Assembly (NCBI RefSeq): GCF_947242115.1
Contig: NC_074728.1
Span: forward strand, 2,257,701-2,321,700
Source: Biomphalaria glabrata
Lineage: Eukaryota; Mollusca; Gastropoda; Planorbidae
DNA length: 64,000 bases
Direction: 5' to 3'
Below the pieces are notes generated by a model. It was given only the letters and a program-made list of their open reading frames with translations, made no database searches and was not told the DNA's origin. Positions 12,095-21,452 of the stretch are shown piece after piece. Numbering within the stretch: the stretch's first letter is position 1; every line of letters begins with the position of its first letter. The translations under genes and the position numbers were made by a program.

Positions 12095-12350
12095 GAGGCG
12101 CAGTGGCTGAGCTGTAAAGCATTTGGCTTCCGAATAGTTGATCCTGGGTTCGAATCCTGGTGAAAACTGGAATTTTTACTCTCAAGATCTTCAGGGGGTT
12201 TCTGGCTCCAGGAAGCTCTAATGTGTACCGGACATTTGCTGGAGAAAAGAAAAGGTGATTGGTCGTTGTGCTGGTCACATGGCACCCTCGTTACTAGTTA
12301 GCCACAAAAAAAAACAACAGATGGCCATTCCTTAAGATTGCAAAGGTTGA
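12095..12350 (+). repeat. SINE, family 1, near full length
   Basis: A box CAGTGGCTGAGCTG, B box GGGTTCGAATCCTGG, body CTCTAATGTGTACC, then GTGCTGGTCACATGGCA, and a tail ending in GCAAAGGTTGAAAGG. Confidence 0.85.
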
Positions 12351-13615
12351 AAGGAGACTTTATTTTTTTTTTTTACTATAGTTATAATATATTTTGTAAA
12401 GCACAAATTGTAAAACAAATTTTTTCATGGATGATAAAAATTCTTATAATTTTCATTAAACCTGGTACATATTTTAATATTATTATGGATTTGTACATTG
12501 AAAGTGTAACATCTATAATGTTTCAAAATTTAGAAAAGTGAGTACCTTAAAAATATATTAGAAGCATAGTGATACATAATAAAAATAAAACAAGAAAATA
12601 ACCACTGAACCCTTAAATGTTACTTTCCCACCAATATCTCATACGGTTCAACAAATGAATCCACATTTTGTTCCTTTACACATTGTAATACAAACTCCTT
12701 ATAATGTTTACAGTCTTAGTTGGATATTCACATTACTTTACCCCTGGCAAGGACTATTGATCATTAAAGCAAATTTGTAGAAGCTTATAATAAAGAATAA
12801 ACAAGACCGAAAAAATACTTTTAAATAAAAGCATATATTAAAGGAAGAACTGCACATTTACATCCATTACTCTCAGTATTGTAAGATATATTTACCTTTT
12901 TTATTACAAAATTAACTACTTATTATTTTCAGATTGTGCGTGTGTGTGTGTGTGTGATTTTAAAAAAAATTTCATTTAATAGAACTGAGATGATAGCTCG
13001 AACGATGTCGGCAACACATAGGTTTCTCTCACCCCTCTCCACACAGCTAGTGTATTCAAAGGAATGAAAGGTACTGACGCAGTTTGGGATCAAAGATGTC
13101 GTAGGCTCTGTCATGTGTTGCAGGCTGCCTTAGGGCCATCATCTTCTGATACTTCTTTCTCTGGCATTACTCCCGAAGTCTTTCCCATATTTGGGAATAA
13201 CAGCAAGGTTTAGATTCAGAGTTCATTAAGTTTTTTGATAACGAAAATGGAAATGGGTATACAACTTTCTTATAGGTGTTTATTTCAATATTTGTATCTC
13301 CCCTTCGCACAATTCATCTATATGTTTGGTATTAAAATTATGCTGTTTTTTTTACTGAAAATTTTAATTTCTTTAATATGGTGTTTTTAGTTTCTATAAG
13401 TGCATTTAATGCTCAGTTAATTTCACATGTTTCTGCTGTGGGGTTAGTATCAATCAATATTTTAACAGTATTGCAAGTATCAGATAAAGCTTTTTATTTT
13501 GGCAACTGCTGGTTGTTAGTAGCAGTTAGGTCTCGCTTTATACTATGCACATACAATTCCTAATGATTTCGAGCATCAGGCTATGATCATCTTCGTCTTA
13601 CATGTATCTTTCTTC
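12351..13615. other. Intergenic 3' flank of the first Hsp70 gene
   Basis: No gene. It contains a (GT)n run at about 12937-12955. A reverse-strand AATAAA at about 13492-13497 lies about 120 bp past the stop of the Hsp70 gene that ends at 13616 and could serve as its polyadenylation signal. Confidence 0.5.
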
Positions 13616-15178
13616 CTAACCCAACATTTCATCAAGATCTGTTTTGCTTAGCATAAACCTCTCATTCCTTAATACGCAATGCTGATACTCGCTGGCTTTG
13701 GGATTTAGAGCGTAGACGTGGAGAATTCCATTGGAATCTATTTCAAAATGTACAGGAAGTATAATCTTGTATTTGGGGTATGGAGGAGAGATACATAGAT
13801 TAATTAATCCTAAATGGTACTTTTTTTCTTCCACACTGAAAACTGCATGCTGACAAAGTGAAAATTCAATTTTCTTCTGATTCTCTTTTGTTGTATACAT
13901 GTCGAAACAATCTTTTGCGGGGTATGTTGTACCCCTTTTAAAGATATAACTAGTCAGTCCTCTTTCGTCACAGCAACATAAATTATAGGGAATTATATCA
14001 GTGACTAGTAAGTTCATTGTATTGTTACGTGCTAGCAATTCAGCTTGTAGAGCTGCCCCATAAGCTACAGCCTCATCCGCATTAAGAGATTTGTTTAACT
14101 GTCTACCTCCGAAAAAATCACTCAGCAGTTGTTGCACTTTAGGTATACGAGTGGATCCTCCTACAAGAACTATTTCATCAATTTGGCTTTTATCAAGAAG
14201 GGCATCATGAAGTGCTCTTTGGACCGGGCGAAGTACGGAGGTTAAATATTCATCACAAACCTCTTCAAATTTCGCTCTTGTAATTGTAGTGCAAAAATCA
14301 ATACCGTCAAATAATGAGTCAACAGTGATGGAAGTTTCTTTATTGCTCGACAGTATGATCTTCGCTTTTTCCCAAGCTGTAAAGAGACGTCTAATGGATT
14401 TCATGCTATAACTCATATCTTTCTGATGTTTTTTGTTAAACAATTCCATTAAATAGAGTACCATTAATCTGTTTATATCTGTTCCACCTAGATTATCACC
14501 AGCAGTTGCTTTGACTTCTACCTCCATTTTTGAACTGACTCCAATGTTCACTATCGATACGTCCAATTTACTGCTTCCAAAGTCAAAAATTAAAATAGTT
14601 TTTTGTTCTCCCACATCTTTGGTCAATCCAAAAGTTAACGCCGCTGCTGTCGGCTCATTGATGAGTTTCAAAACGTTCAAACCTGCAATTTTCCCAGCAT
14701 TTAAAGTCGCTTCTCTCTGTAGGTCATTGAAACTAGCAGGGACACTGATGACGACATCTTTTATTTTCTGTCCCAGGTGAGCTTCAGCTGTTTCCTTTAA
14801 TGTTGTGAGAACCATTGCACTTATTTCTTCAGGAGAGAACAGTTCCTCGCTCTTTTTGTATTTCGCTTTAATTTTTAACTTGCCTTTGATTTCTTTGATT
14901 TCGAATGGCCAAAATATTTTATTTTTCTGAACTATTTCATCATCAATTTGTCGACCAATGATTTGTTTCACATCAAAGATTGTATTACAAAGGTTCATAA
15001 TAGCCTGACTCTGGGCAATAGCCCCATAGAGAAGTTCAGTTTCATTAAAGGAAACATAGTTTGGTGTTAGTCTACTGCTCAATTCATTTTCCATGACCTC
15101 CACTTTTCCATTTTGTACAACAGCTATACAACAATTGGTTGTCCCAAGGTCAATGCCAACTGCCACTTTTTCATTCAT
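13616..15178 (-). CDS. Divergent Hsp70-family protein, lid-less (520 aa)
   Basis: Hsp70-type ATPase fused to a substrate-binding beta domain. I start it at the ATG at 15178 (MNEKVAVGIDLGTTNCC), which aligns with the start of the paralogue at 40849; the open frame extends further upstream but without ATG support. The three Hsp70 signatures are visible: IDLGTTNCC (residues 9-17), IFDFGSSKLDVSIV (197-210) and IVLVGGSTRIPKVQ. In Hsc70 numbering D10, T13, K71, E175, D199 and D206 are kept, but the second phosphate loop reads GSSK instead of GGGT, so Thr204 is Lys. The linker normally rich in Leu is replaced by VTDIIPYNL. The protein stops right after the beta domain (KTDLDEMLG), about 86 residues short of the paralogue, so the alpha-helical lid is missing. 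Weak homology to the lid continues past the stop out of frame, suggesting recent loss. The ATPase domain is about 93% identical to the protein at 39029-40849. It is probably cytosolic. ATPase activity and chaperone function are uncertain. Confidence 0.88.
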   Translation of the reverse strand: MNEKVAVGIDLGTTNCCIAVVQNGKVEVMENELSSRLTPNYVSFNETELLYGAIAQSQAIMNLCNTIFDVKQIIGRQIDDEIVQKNKIFWPFEIKEIKGKLKIKAKYKKSEELFSPEEISAMVLTTLKETAEAHLGQKIKDVVISVPASFNDLQREATLNAGKIAGLNVLKLINEPTAAALTFGLTKDVGEQKTILIFDFGSSKLDVSIVNIGVSSKMEVEVKATAGDNLGGTDINRLMVLYLMELFNKKHQKDMSYSMKSIRRLFTAWEKAKIILSSNKETSITVDSLFDGIDFCTTITRAKFEEVCDEYLTSVLRPVQRALHDALLDKSQIDEIVLVGGSTRIPKVQQLLSDFFGGRQLNKSLNADEAVAYGAALQAELLARNNTMNLLVTDIIPYNLCCCDERGLTSYIFKRGTTYPAKDCFDMYTTKENQKKIEFSLCQHAVFSVEEKKYHLGLINLCISPPYPKYKIILPVHFEIDSNGILHVYALNPKASEYQHCVLRNERFMLSKTDLDEMLG

Positions 15179-15472
15179 ATCTAAATTATACAAAACAAAT
15201 ATAAATAAATAAAAGAGTAAAATTATAAATGTGCCCAATTTAAAATAAGTTGTATACCTAAAAAAAAAAAAAAGACTTCAAAATGCTTTAATAAAATATG
15301 TTGCCAATGCAAACGAAAATATATGGCATTTCTTTGTATTGATGTCTGGAAATAAAACCAAATTGTAATAATGTGATTTGAACGCCACCCGCCACCATTC
15401 CTAAGTTTTTCGCGGGATGTTTTAATCATTAATTCTAAGGGAACATCCAAAAGAAAGTGAAACACACACACA

Positions 15473-15564
<92 letters not shown>

Positions 15565-16576
15565 GGAAAAGTCATATTAAACATTATATATTACAAAAAA
15601 ATCAAATGTAAATCAAACTCAAATCTCTAGAAATTGTGATAATATAAATAGTGATATATAGATTTAATGCGTAAAATGAATAAATACTAAAAACACTATT
15701 TTTGTGGTTTGACACGCATACGCATAACAGATCAAAATAAAATACAGATCTAGGTCATGTTTCTAATTTAATTAAAACATCACATGAATAGCATTACGTT
15801 TAAACAAACTAGGCAGAAAAATCAACAGTAAAAAATTAATTAACTTTTCTATTATTACTTATGAATGATAAAAAATGTTGCACAACTAGATTCATACTAC
15901 ACATTAAATATATGTTGGGCATAAAGGCTTGCAATTTAAAATAAAAACAACACACTGGACTAATCGATAATATAAATCATAATACAAAGTTACTGTCTCC
16001 AAAAAATTAGTCATGAGCATTTTGAGCAATGAGCATTTTTTTTTTTTAAACAAAAAAAAACGTAATGGTTAAATATACTAACTAATACACAGAAAAACAG
16101 ACAAATATTAGAGATGTTATATTATTATGCGATATAGAGAGGTTTCTTTTAATAAATATTACAAACATATTACACAATTATTTTATCCTTAACTTAACTA
16201 TATACCATACAAATATTTAAAAAATCAAGTTTTGGTATATATTCTACAATTTCTATAAGTTTTATTGCATTCATATCATCAGTGTAAAAACAATGCGCAT
16301 TATTAAATTTAAAAATAATTAGGCTCATTTAAATGAAGTAGCTCATAAACTTTAAAAGTTTTAAACTACGGTGAAACTTGATTTCAATGACATTTTTTGA
16401 GACGAAAACCTGACCGACTTAATGAGACTTCATTTTAAAAGGGCGAATCAAAATTGAAAATAATTAAACATTATCCTTAATAATAAAAAATGAATTTCTT
16501 TTTTTTTCTCCTTTATCTAAGTAAGAGCCCTAACTCTTTAATAAGATTTTTTAAACATAAATGTCAATAATTTGAT
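15179..16576. other. Intergenic between two Hsp70 genes; long (AT)n
   Basis: Upstream region of the gene ending at 13616 and downstream region of the gene at 16577-18442. Directly upstream of the ATG at 15178 (minus strand) is a T-rich run ending in TTTAG, 2 bp before the ATG. A (TA)n tract occupies 15474-15562. No other gene is seen. Confidence 0.6.
15474..15562. repeat. (TA)n microsatellite
   Basis: About 44 uninterrupted TA units. Confidence 0.97.
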
Positions 16577-18442
16577 TCAGTTAAAGGTCAGCTTTGATGT
16601 TAGCGTCATTCTGTGCAAATTCAACAATATGGATGAAGCTAGCTCTTCTAGCTCTTCATGTTTCGTCTTAACTTCATCCACTTCTACCTGGCTGTTATTC
16701 TCCATCCACTCTTTAATACTACTGCAGGCCTCCAAAACAGTGATTTTATCTTCTTTTGCTAACTCCTCTCCAGTGGCATTGGCACATCTTTTAACTTTAT
16801 AGACGAACTCTTCCAAACTATTCCTTACGTGTGCTTTTTCTTTCATTAATTTGTCGTCTTCTTTAAACTTTGTAGCATCTTCAATCATTTTTAAAATTTC
16901 AGGTTTACTAAGCCTTCCATTGACGTTCTGTATTACTAAATCCATAGATTTCCCAGTAGTTGGCTGATATACAACTACACTTAAGATACCATCTACGTCT
17001 ATAGAAAAAGTTACCTCGATCTTTTCTTCACCACGGAGTGCAGGTGGTATTCCCGTTAACATAATATGACCAAGATAAGTGAGGTCTTTAATCATGGGCC
17101 GTTCACCCTGATATATGCTAACAGCGACTTCTTGTTGGAAATCTTCAATAGTTACATATGTTTCTGTGTGTTGTGTAGGAATGGGGGAGCACCTTTTGAT
17201 AATTGGTGACAAAATTTCGCCCAAAACACGAATGCCTAAAGTAAGCGGTGTGACGTCAACCAACTTTATATCTTTCATGAAACTACCCATATTGCCTGTT
17301 AGCAATGCAGCTTGTATAGCCGCACCATAAGCTATGGCCTCATCCGGGTTAATAGATTTATTGAGCTCTTTGCCATTAAAGAAATCCTTTAAGAGTTTCT
17401 GTACTTTAGGGATACGAGTTGAACCTCCTGCAAGAATAACGTGATCGATTTGGTTTTTGTTAAGATGTGCTATTGAAAGAGCTTCTTCGACCGGTTTGAT
17501 TATAGATGACAATAAATCATCACACAACTCTTCAAAGGCTGCTCGTGAAAATGTAGTTGAAAAATCTTTGCCTTTATATAAAGCATCAACATAAACAGTC
17601 GTTTCCATTTTGGCAGAGAGCACTACTTTGGCGTCTTCACAAGCAGTAAGAAGTCTTCTAACTGATCTAGGATTTCCACTTATATCTTTGTCGTATCTGT
17701 CTTTAAAAGCTTCTATAAAGTATTCTTTCATTTTCTTGTCAAAATCACTTCCGCCTAAGTGTGTGTCGCCAGCAGTGGCTTTAACTTCAAAGTCTTCACC
17801 GTCACGAATAGTTACTATTGATACGTCTAGAGTACCGCCCCCAAAGTCAAAGATTAAAACCGTTTTCTTTCCAATAATTAACTTATCTACACCATAAGCT
17901 AAAGCCACAGCTGTGGGTTCACTAATAAGTCTCAAGACGTTTAGTCCAGCTATTTCACCAGCAACTTTTGTCGCCTGTCTCTGGACTTCAGTAAAATAGG
18001 CTGGAACTGTAATGACAACGTCCGTCACTTTCTCATTAAGAAAGATTTCAGCTGTTTCCTTCATCTTTGTAAGCACCATTGCACTTATTTCTTCAGGAGA
18101 ATACAATCTTAATTCTCCTTTATATTCAGCATTAATTTTAACTTTGTTATCAACTTTTGATACCTTATATGGCCAAGATTGTATGTCTTCTTGTATTGTT
18201 TCATCGTAATATTGTCTGCCAATCATTCGTTTAACGTCAAAAATTGTGTTTATTGGATTGTTAGCAATTTGGTTTTTGGCAGCATTTCCAATAAGACGTT
18301 CACTTTCGGTAAATGCGACACAACTTGGAGTGGTTCTAAAGCCCAAGTCGTTAGCAACAACCTCCACCTTCCCATTTTGTACGACAGCAACACATGAATA
18401 TGTTGTCCCTAGATCAATACCAACTGCAGCTTTAACAGACAT
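16577..18442 (-). CDS. Hsp70-family chaperone, canonical ATPase residues (621 aa)
   Basis: Single-exon Hsp70. The start is the ATG at 18442 (MSVKAAVGIDLGTTYSCVAV), preceded by TCTCTTAG. The ATPase domain (about 1-385) keeps D10, T13, K71, E175, D199, the GGGT loop (201-204) and D206, all at the same residue numbers as Hsc70. The third signature is HVILAGGSTRIPKVQ. The only change near E175 is INEP to ISEP. The linker KDIKLVDVTPLTLGI is recognisable. The substrate domain follows with YQGERPMIKD, LTGIPPALRG and VTFSIDVDGIL, then a helical lid. It ends LTSKLTFN, without EEVD or GGMP repeats, so binding of TPR cochaperones such as Hop or CHIP through EEVD is not expected. No signal peptide is seen, so it should be cytosolic or nuclear. 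It lies 1.4 kb from the neighbouring gene downstream and 3.0 kb from the one upstream, all in the same orientation. No clear heat-shock element was found by eye. Confidence 0.95.
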   Translation of the reverse strand: MSVKAAVGIDLGTTYSCVAVVQNGKVEVVANDLGFRTTPSCVAFTESERLIGNAAKNQIANNPINTIFDVKRMIGRQYYDETIQEDIQSWPYKVSKVDNKVKINAEYKGELRLYSPEEISAMVLTKMKETAEIFLNEKVTDVVITVPAYFTEVQRQATKVAGEIAGLNVLRLISEPTAVALAYGVDKLIIGKKTVLIFDFGGGTLDVSIVTIRDGEDFEVKATAGDTHLGGSDFDKKMKEYFIEAFKDRYDKDISGNPRSVRRLLTACEDAKVVLSAKMETTVYVDALYKGKDFSTTFSRAAFEELCDDLLSSIIKPVEEALSIAHLNKNQIDHVILAGGSTRIPKVQKLLKDFFNGKELNKSINPDEAIAYGAAIQAALLTGNMGSFMKDIKLVDVTPLTLGIRVLGEILSPIIKRCSPIPTQHTETYVTIEDFQQEVAVSIYQGERPMIKDLTYLGHIMLTGIPPALRGEEKIEVTFSIDVDGILSVVVYQPTTGKSMDLVIQNVNGRLSKPEILKMIEDATKFKEDDKLMKEKAHVRNSLEEFVYKVKRCANATGEELAKEDKITVLEACSSIKEWMENNSQVEVDEVKTKHEELEELASSILLNLHRMTLTSKLTFN

Positions 18443-19324
18443 CTAAGAGAAAGAAATAGCGAATACATAAAGAATTAAGGCTTACACAATGTGTAATGTG
18501 GTCTGTTAGACATATCTTAAAAATGTTTTGATTATATGCCCTTTATTTTTGTATCCATATATTTATGTTAATATATAAATTTTATTTCGAAAACAGCTCA
18601 AACATTTATTTTAAAATTTTAAGTTCTATTTGTATCAATTCATTTAATACATCGGGTCAACCGTCAGATTGGTATAAACATATTTAATTATCATAAAGTT
18701 AATTTTGGCTTTTTATTAATGAAAGTTTCGAAAGAAAAAAAACTTGACACCGCCGTCTTCAGCCTTACAGTATTAGACTAAAACTCTTTTTTCATAAACA
18801 TGAGAGTATTTTAAATGAATTAATAGGCCTAATTAAACACTTGTGCATCAATATTATGTAGGCTCTAAACACCTTTTCATCTAAAGTAAAAGTCACCTAC
18901 ACGGCTAACTAATATTAATTGTAAACAATTTGTAAACAAACAAAAAAACCCACGCATAAACAAATCTCGGCAAATGTTATTTCAAAATGTTCTTTTCAAT
19001 GTTCAATAATAAAAAAATCTGCTTAATTCTTTGTAATAGTTGGGCTCGTTCAATACAACCAAATTACGATTCTATTTATTTGCAAGAGCTAATATAAAGT
19101 AAAAGTAAAAAAAAAATGTCAGAACATTGTTAAAAAGAAATTAAAAGTGACAAATGTTTATGAATAGCACTGTAATACTTTAATAGAGAATTTCCTTTTT
19201 AACGACCCCAAAAGCGAAAAGCCGCTAAATTGTTTTTTTTTTTTTGTGGTCTGTCTTGGAAAGATATTTGCGCTCGATCATTGTCAAAAGGTGTCAAGAC
19301 CACTAAAGATAGCGATTTTCCTAT
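18443..19324. other. Upstream region of the Hsp70 gene at 16577-18442
   Basis: AT-rich. A pyrimidine tract ending in AG lies immediately before the ATG (minus strand), a candidate 5'-UTR splice acceptor. I see no convincing nGAAnnTTCn array. No gene is seen. Confidence 0.5.
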
Positions 19325-19510
19325 GAATGCCGGTATGGGCAGAATAGAAAAACTGCTATATTTTGAAAACTACGCTGGTCATGTCACGTGACCCTTGGCG
19401 GAAGAACGCACGTATGCCAAAAACATTATTTTTTGGTGAGCTGAGACGTGGTCGACATAACAGAGCTGCCAAGAAACGCTGTAGAGACAAATTTGTCATT
19501 ATATTTGAAG
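19325..19510 (+). mobile_element. LINE fragment, family B
   Basis: The plus-strand frame reads SRDPWRKNARMPKTLFFGEL, then RRGRHNRAAKKRCRD, matching the C-terminal GELRRGRRNRGAPKKRF-type segment of family-B LINEs. Confidence 0.7.
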
Positions 19511-19625
19511 ATTATGGTTCTTATATAATACAGACGTTACTTCAAAGAAGAAGATGATTACGTCCTACGCGTCATGCATTCAGTCATGCATATTAACCAA
19601 TGACTTAAATTCTGCCAAGTCACCA
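19510..19625 (-). mobile_element. LINE 3' end, family D
   Basis: Reverse-strand copy of the family-D 3' end, with GATTACGTCCTACGCGTCAT and CAATGACTTAAATTCTGCC on the plus strand. Confidence 0.75.
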
Positions 19626-20000
19626 GCTCAGGTGGCAACTTATATTAACTGACATCGAAATGAGCACCTAGCTGCGGGCGGCTTCAGAACTCATAAATGA
19701 AAAGCTCAAAAACAAATCCAACTAATTCTATCAAATGTTTTTGGTGAACAAAAGACAACCCCCTCCCCCACCTCAATATTCTCTACTAAGTATTATTAAA
19801 GATTTAAAAAAGAGTAAGTTTTATATACAAAAAGGATCAAGTTGCCCAGTACGGATCAGGCTTAACTGCCAAAACTACTGCTCGATAGAGAGGAATAGAG
19901 CCTACAAAGTACAGTCTACCTATAACCACACTTGTATATATACCCCTAGCACCACTGGTTCACAAAAAAAAACAAGGTTACAAGGACAGTAACACAAAAT
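19626..20000. other. No gene seen
   Basis: The short plus-strand frame at 19735-19992 has no recognisable domain. Confidence 0.4.
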
Positions 20001-20004
20001 CAAA

Positions 20005-20090
20005 ATCAGCCCCCGAAGTGGTCCACCTAGAGTTTTCACCAGGATTCAAACACGGGACTTCCGGTTCCAAGTACTTTACCCCTCAGCCAT
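20005..20090 (-). repeat. SINE head, family 1 (partial)
   Basis: The plus strand shows TTTTCACCAGGATTCAAAC followed by CCTCAGCCAT, which is the reverse of the family-1 B box and A box. Confidence 0.6.
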
Positions 20091-20339
20091 AACATATCTA
20101 TATATTCATTTAGCGTACACTTATATATTTAAAAATAATAATTATTAACCTTATCCATAGATTCAAAATTAATAACATGTTACATGTAATAATGAGAAAC
20201 TATAAAAGATTTATTCTTCTTACAAAATTAGATCAAATGGCAACACGAAAAAAAAAATTATTGACCTACTTTAAGCTACAATTGTGTGCAAATGTCCAAG
20301 ATTTTCCCCTCGCAAATAAAAATTAATATCTCCATTGTG

Positions 20340-20505
20340 ATTAGTCATACAAATTAGAGATAGATCTAGCTACATCTAGACCTAGTTTTAGATCTAAACC
20401 TTTGATTCAAGATTTAAGTCTAGATCTAGAATTAGATCTAAGTCTAGATGTAGTAGAGTTAGACCTAAGTCTATAATTAGATTTAAGTCTAGATCTAAGT
20501 CCATT
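20340..20505. repeat. AGATCT-rich degenerate minisatellite
   Basis: Degenerate units of about 12 bp built on TTAAGTCTAGATCT. The restriction-site-like core AGATCTAGA repeats many times. The Asp/Leu-repeat frame across it (20394-20576, minus) is an artefact. Confidence 0.85.
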
Positions 20506-21452
20506 ATGAGAGTAACAAAAACGGGTTTTGAATTTTTTTTAAATACTTCCAACCCGCGGCAGCTAACTAGCTCCACGTCATAAAAAGGGCATTTAGCTTA
20601 TAGCGTGTGTGAGTGTCAACTCCTGGAAAAAAAATGTTTTTCTTTTTCTCTTTTTATTACAGAACGATAGTCTATTTATTCTTCAATACTTTGATGAAAG
20701 TACAGTTTAAACATACATTAATTGTAAATGAAAAAATAGTTTATACAATAGAAGGGTACTAGATTCAGAAACGATTGTAAAATAAGGGTGAAAGTATTTG
20801 GGATCATATTCCTCTCATTTGTTATGCCAATTTCTAATAAAATATTAATTTTCCAAACACGAAGTATTTCTTTAAATAATTGAAAAACATTTATGCCAGA
20901 GAATAAAAATTTAGGAAGTTGAGGAATTATATAAAAAACTGTCGCCATATTCCATTTCTCTATATTTTCTATGGAAAAAGGGACGGGGCGGTACAACATA
21001 AACAATTAATCAGATAAGGGTCCTCTCTCCATTCTACATTCATTTATTACTAATGATTGTATTTGGCATCAGCGGGGTAGGGGTGCTCGAATTAACAATA
21101 TAAGCTTTTAGTGATATTTCGTTACATCAATTATGTAATTAAATTAAAAAAAAGACCTTACTCGGGGTGGGGTGCAATGGCATGTTCCGCCTCTTTTCCA
21201 CGGTCCAGCCTGGTAACGACAACGCGACGTAAGATACAGTTAACTTAAAATAGCAATAAGTAACATACATAGATAATGGACTTTTTTTTTTACAAACTGA
21301 TTATTCCACTAAAACCCATCCGAAGGATTATGGTCGGTGGGGGGATGGCGATATGTGATATTGCCTTCCCCCACCCCACAGCACCAGCTATATTTATTTA
21401 CACTGTTTGTAAAAGTGCTATAATAATTTGATGAATTGTCACATTAACAGAA
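20506..21452. other. Intergenic 3' flank of the third Hsp70 gene
   Basis: No gene. A reverse-strand AATAAA at about 21392-21398 lies 55-60 bp past the stop at 21453 and is a good polyadenylation-signal candidate for that gene. Confidence 0.5.

Noticed and set aside
15179-15238. A 20-residue hydrophobic N-terminal extension of the first Hsp70 that could look like a signal peptide
   Set aside because: It does not begin with ATG, is AT-rich leader sequence with an AG acceptor, and the paralogue starts at the internal Met.
14511-18446. Plus-strand frames of 60-95 aa over the Hsp70 genes
   Set aside because: They are antisense shadows of conserved coding sequence with no protein features of their own.
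18443-19320. Heat-shock elements upstream of the Hsp70 genes
   Set aside because: GAA and TTC triplets occur, but I found no array with the correct 2-bp spacing in at least three units. A motif scan on all five upstream regions would settle it.
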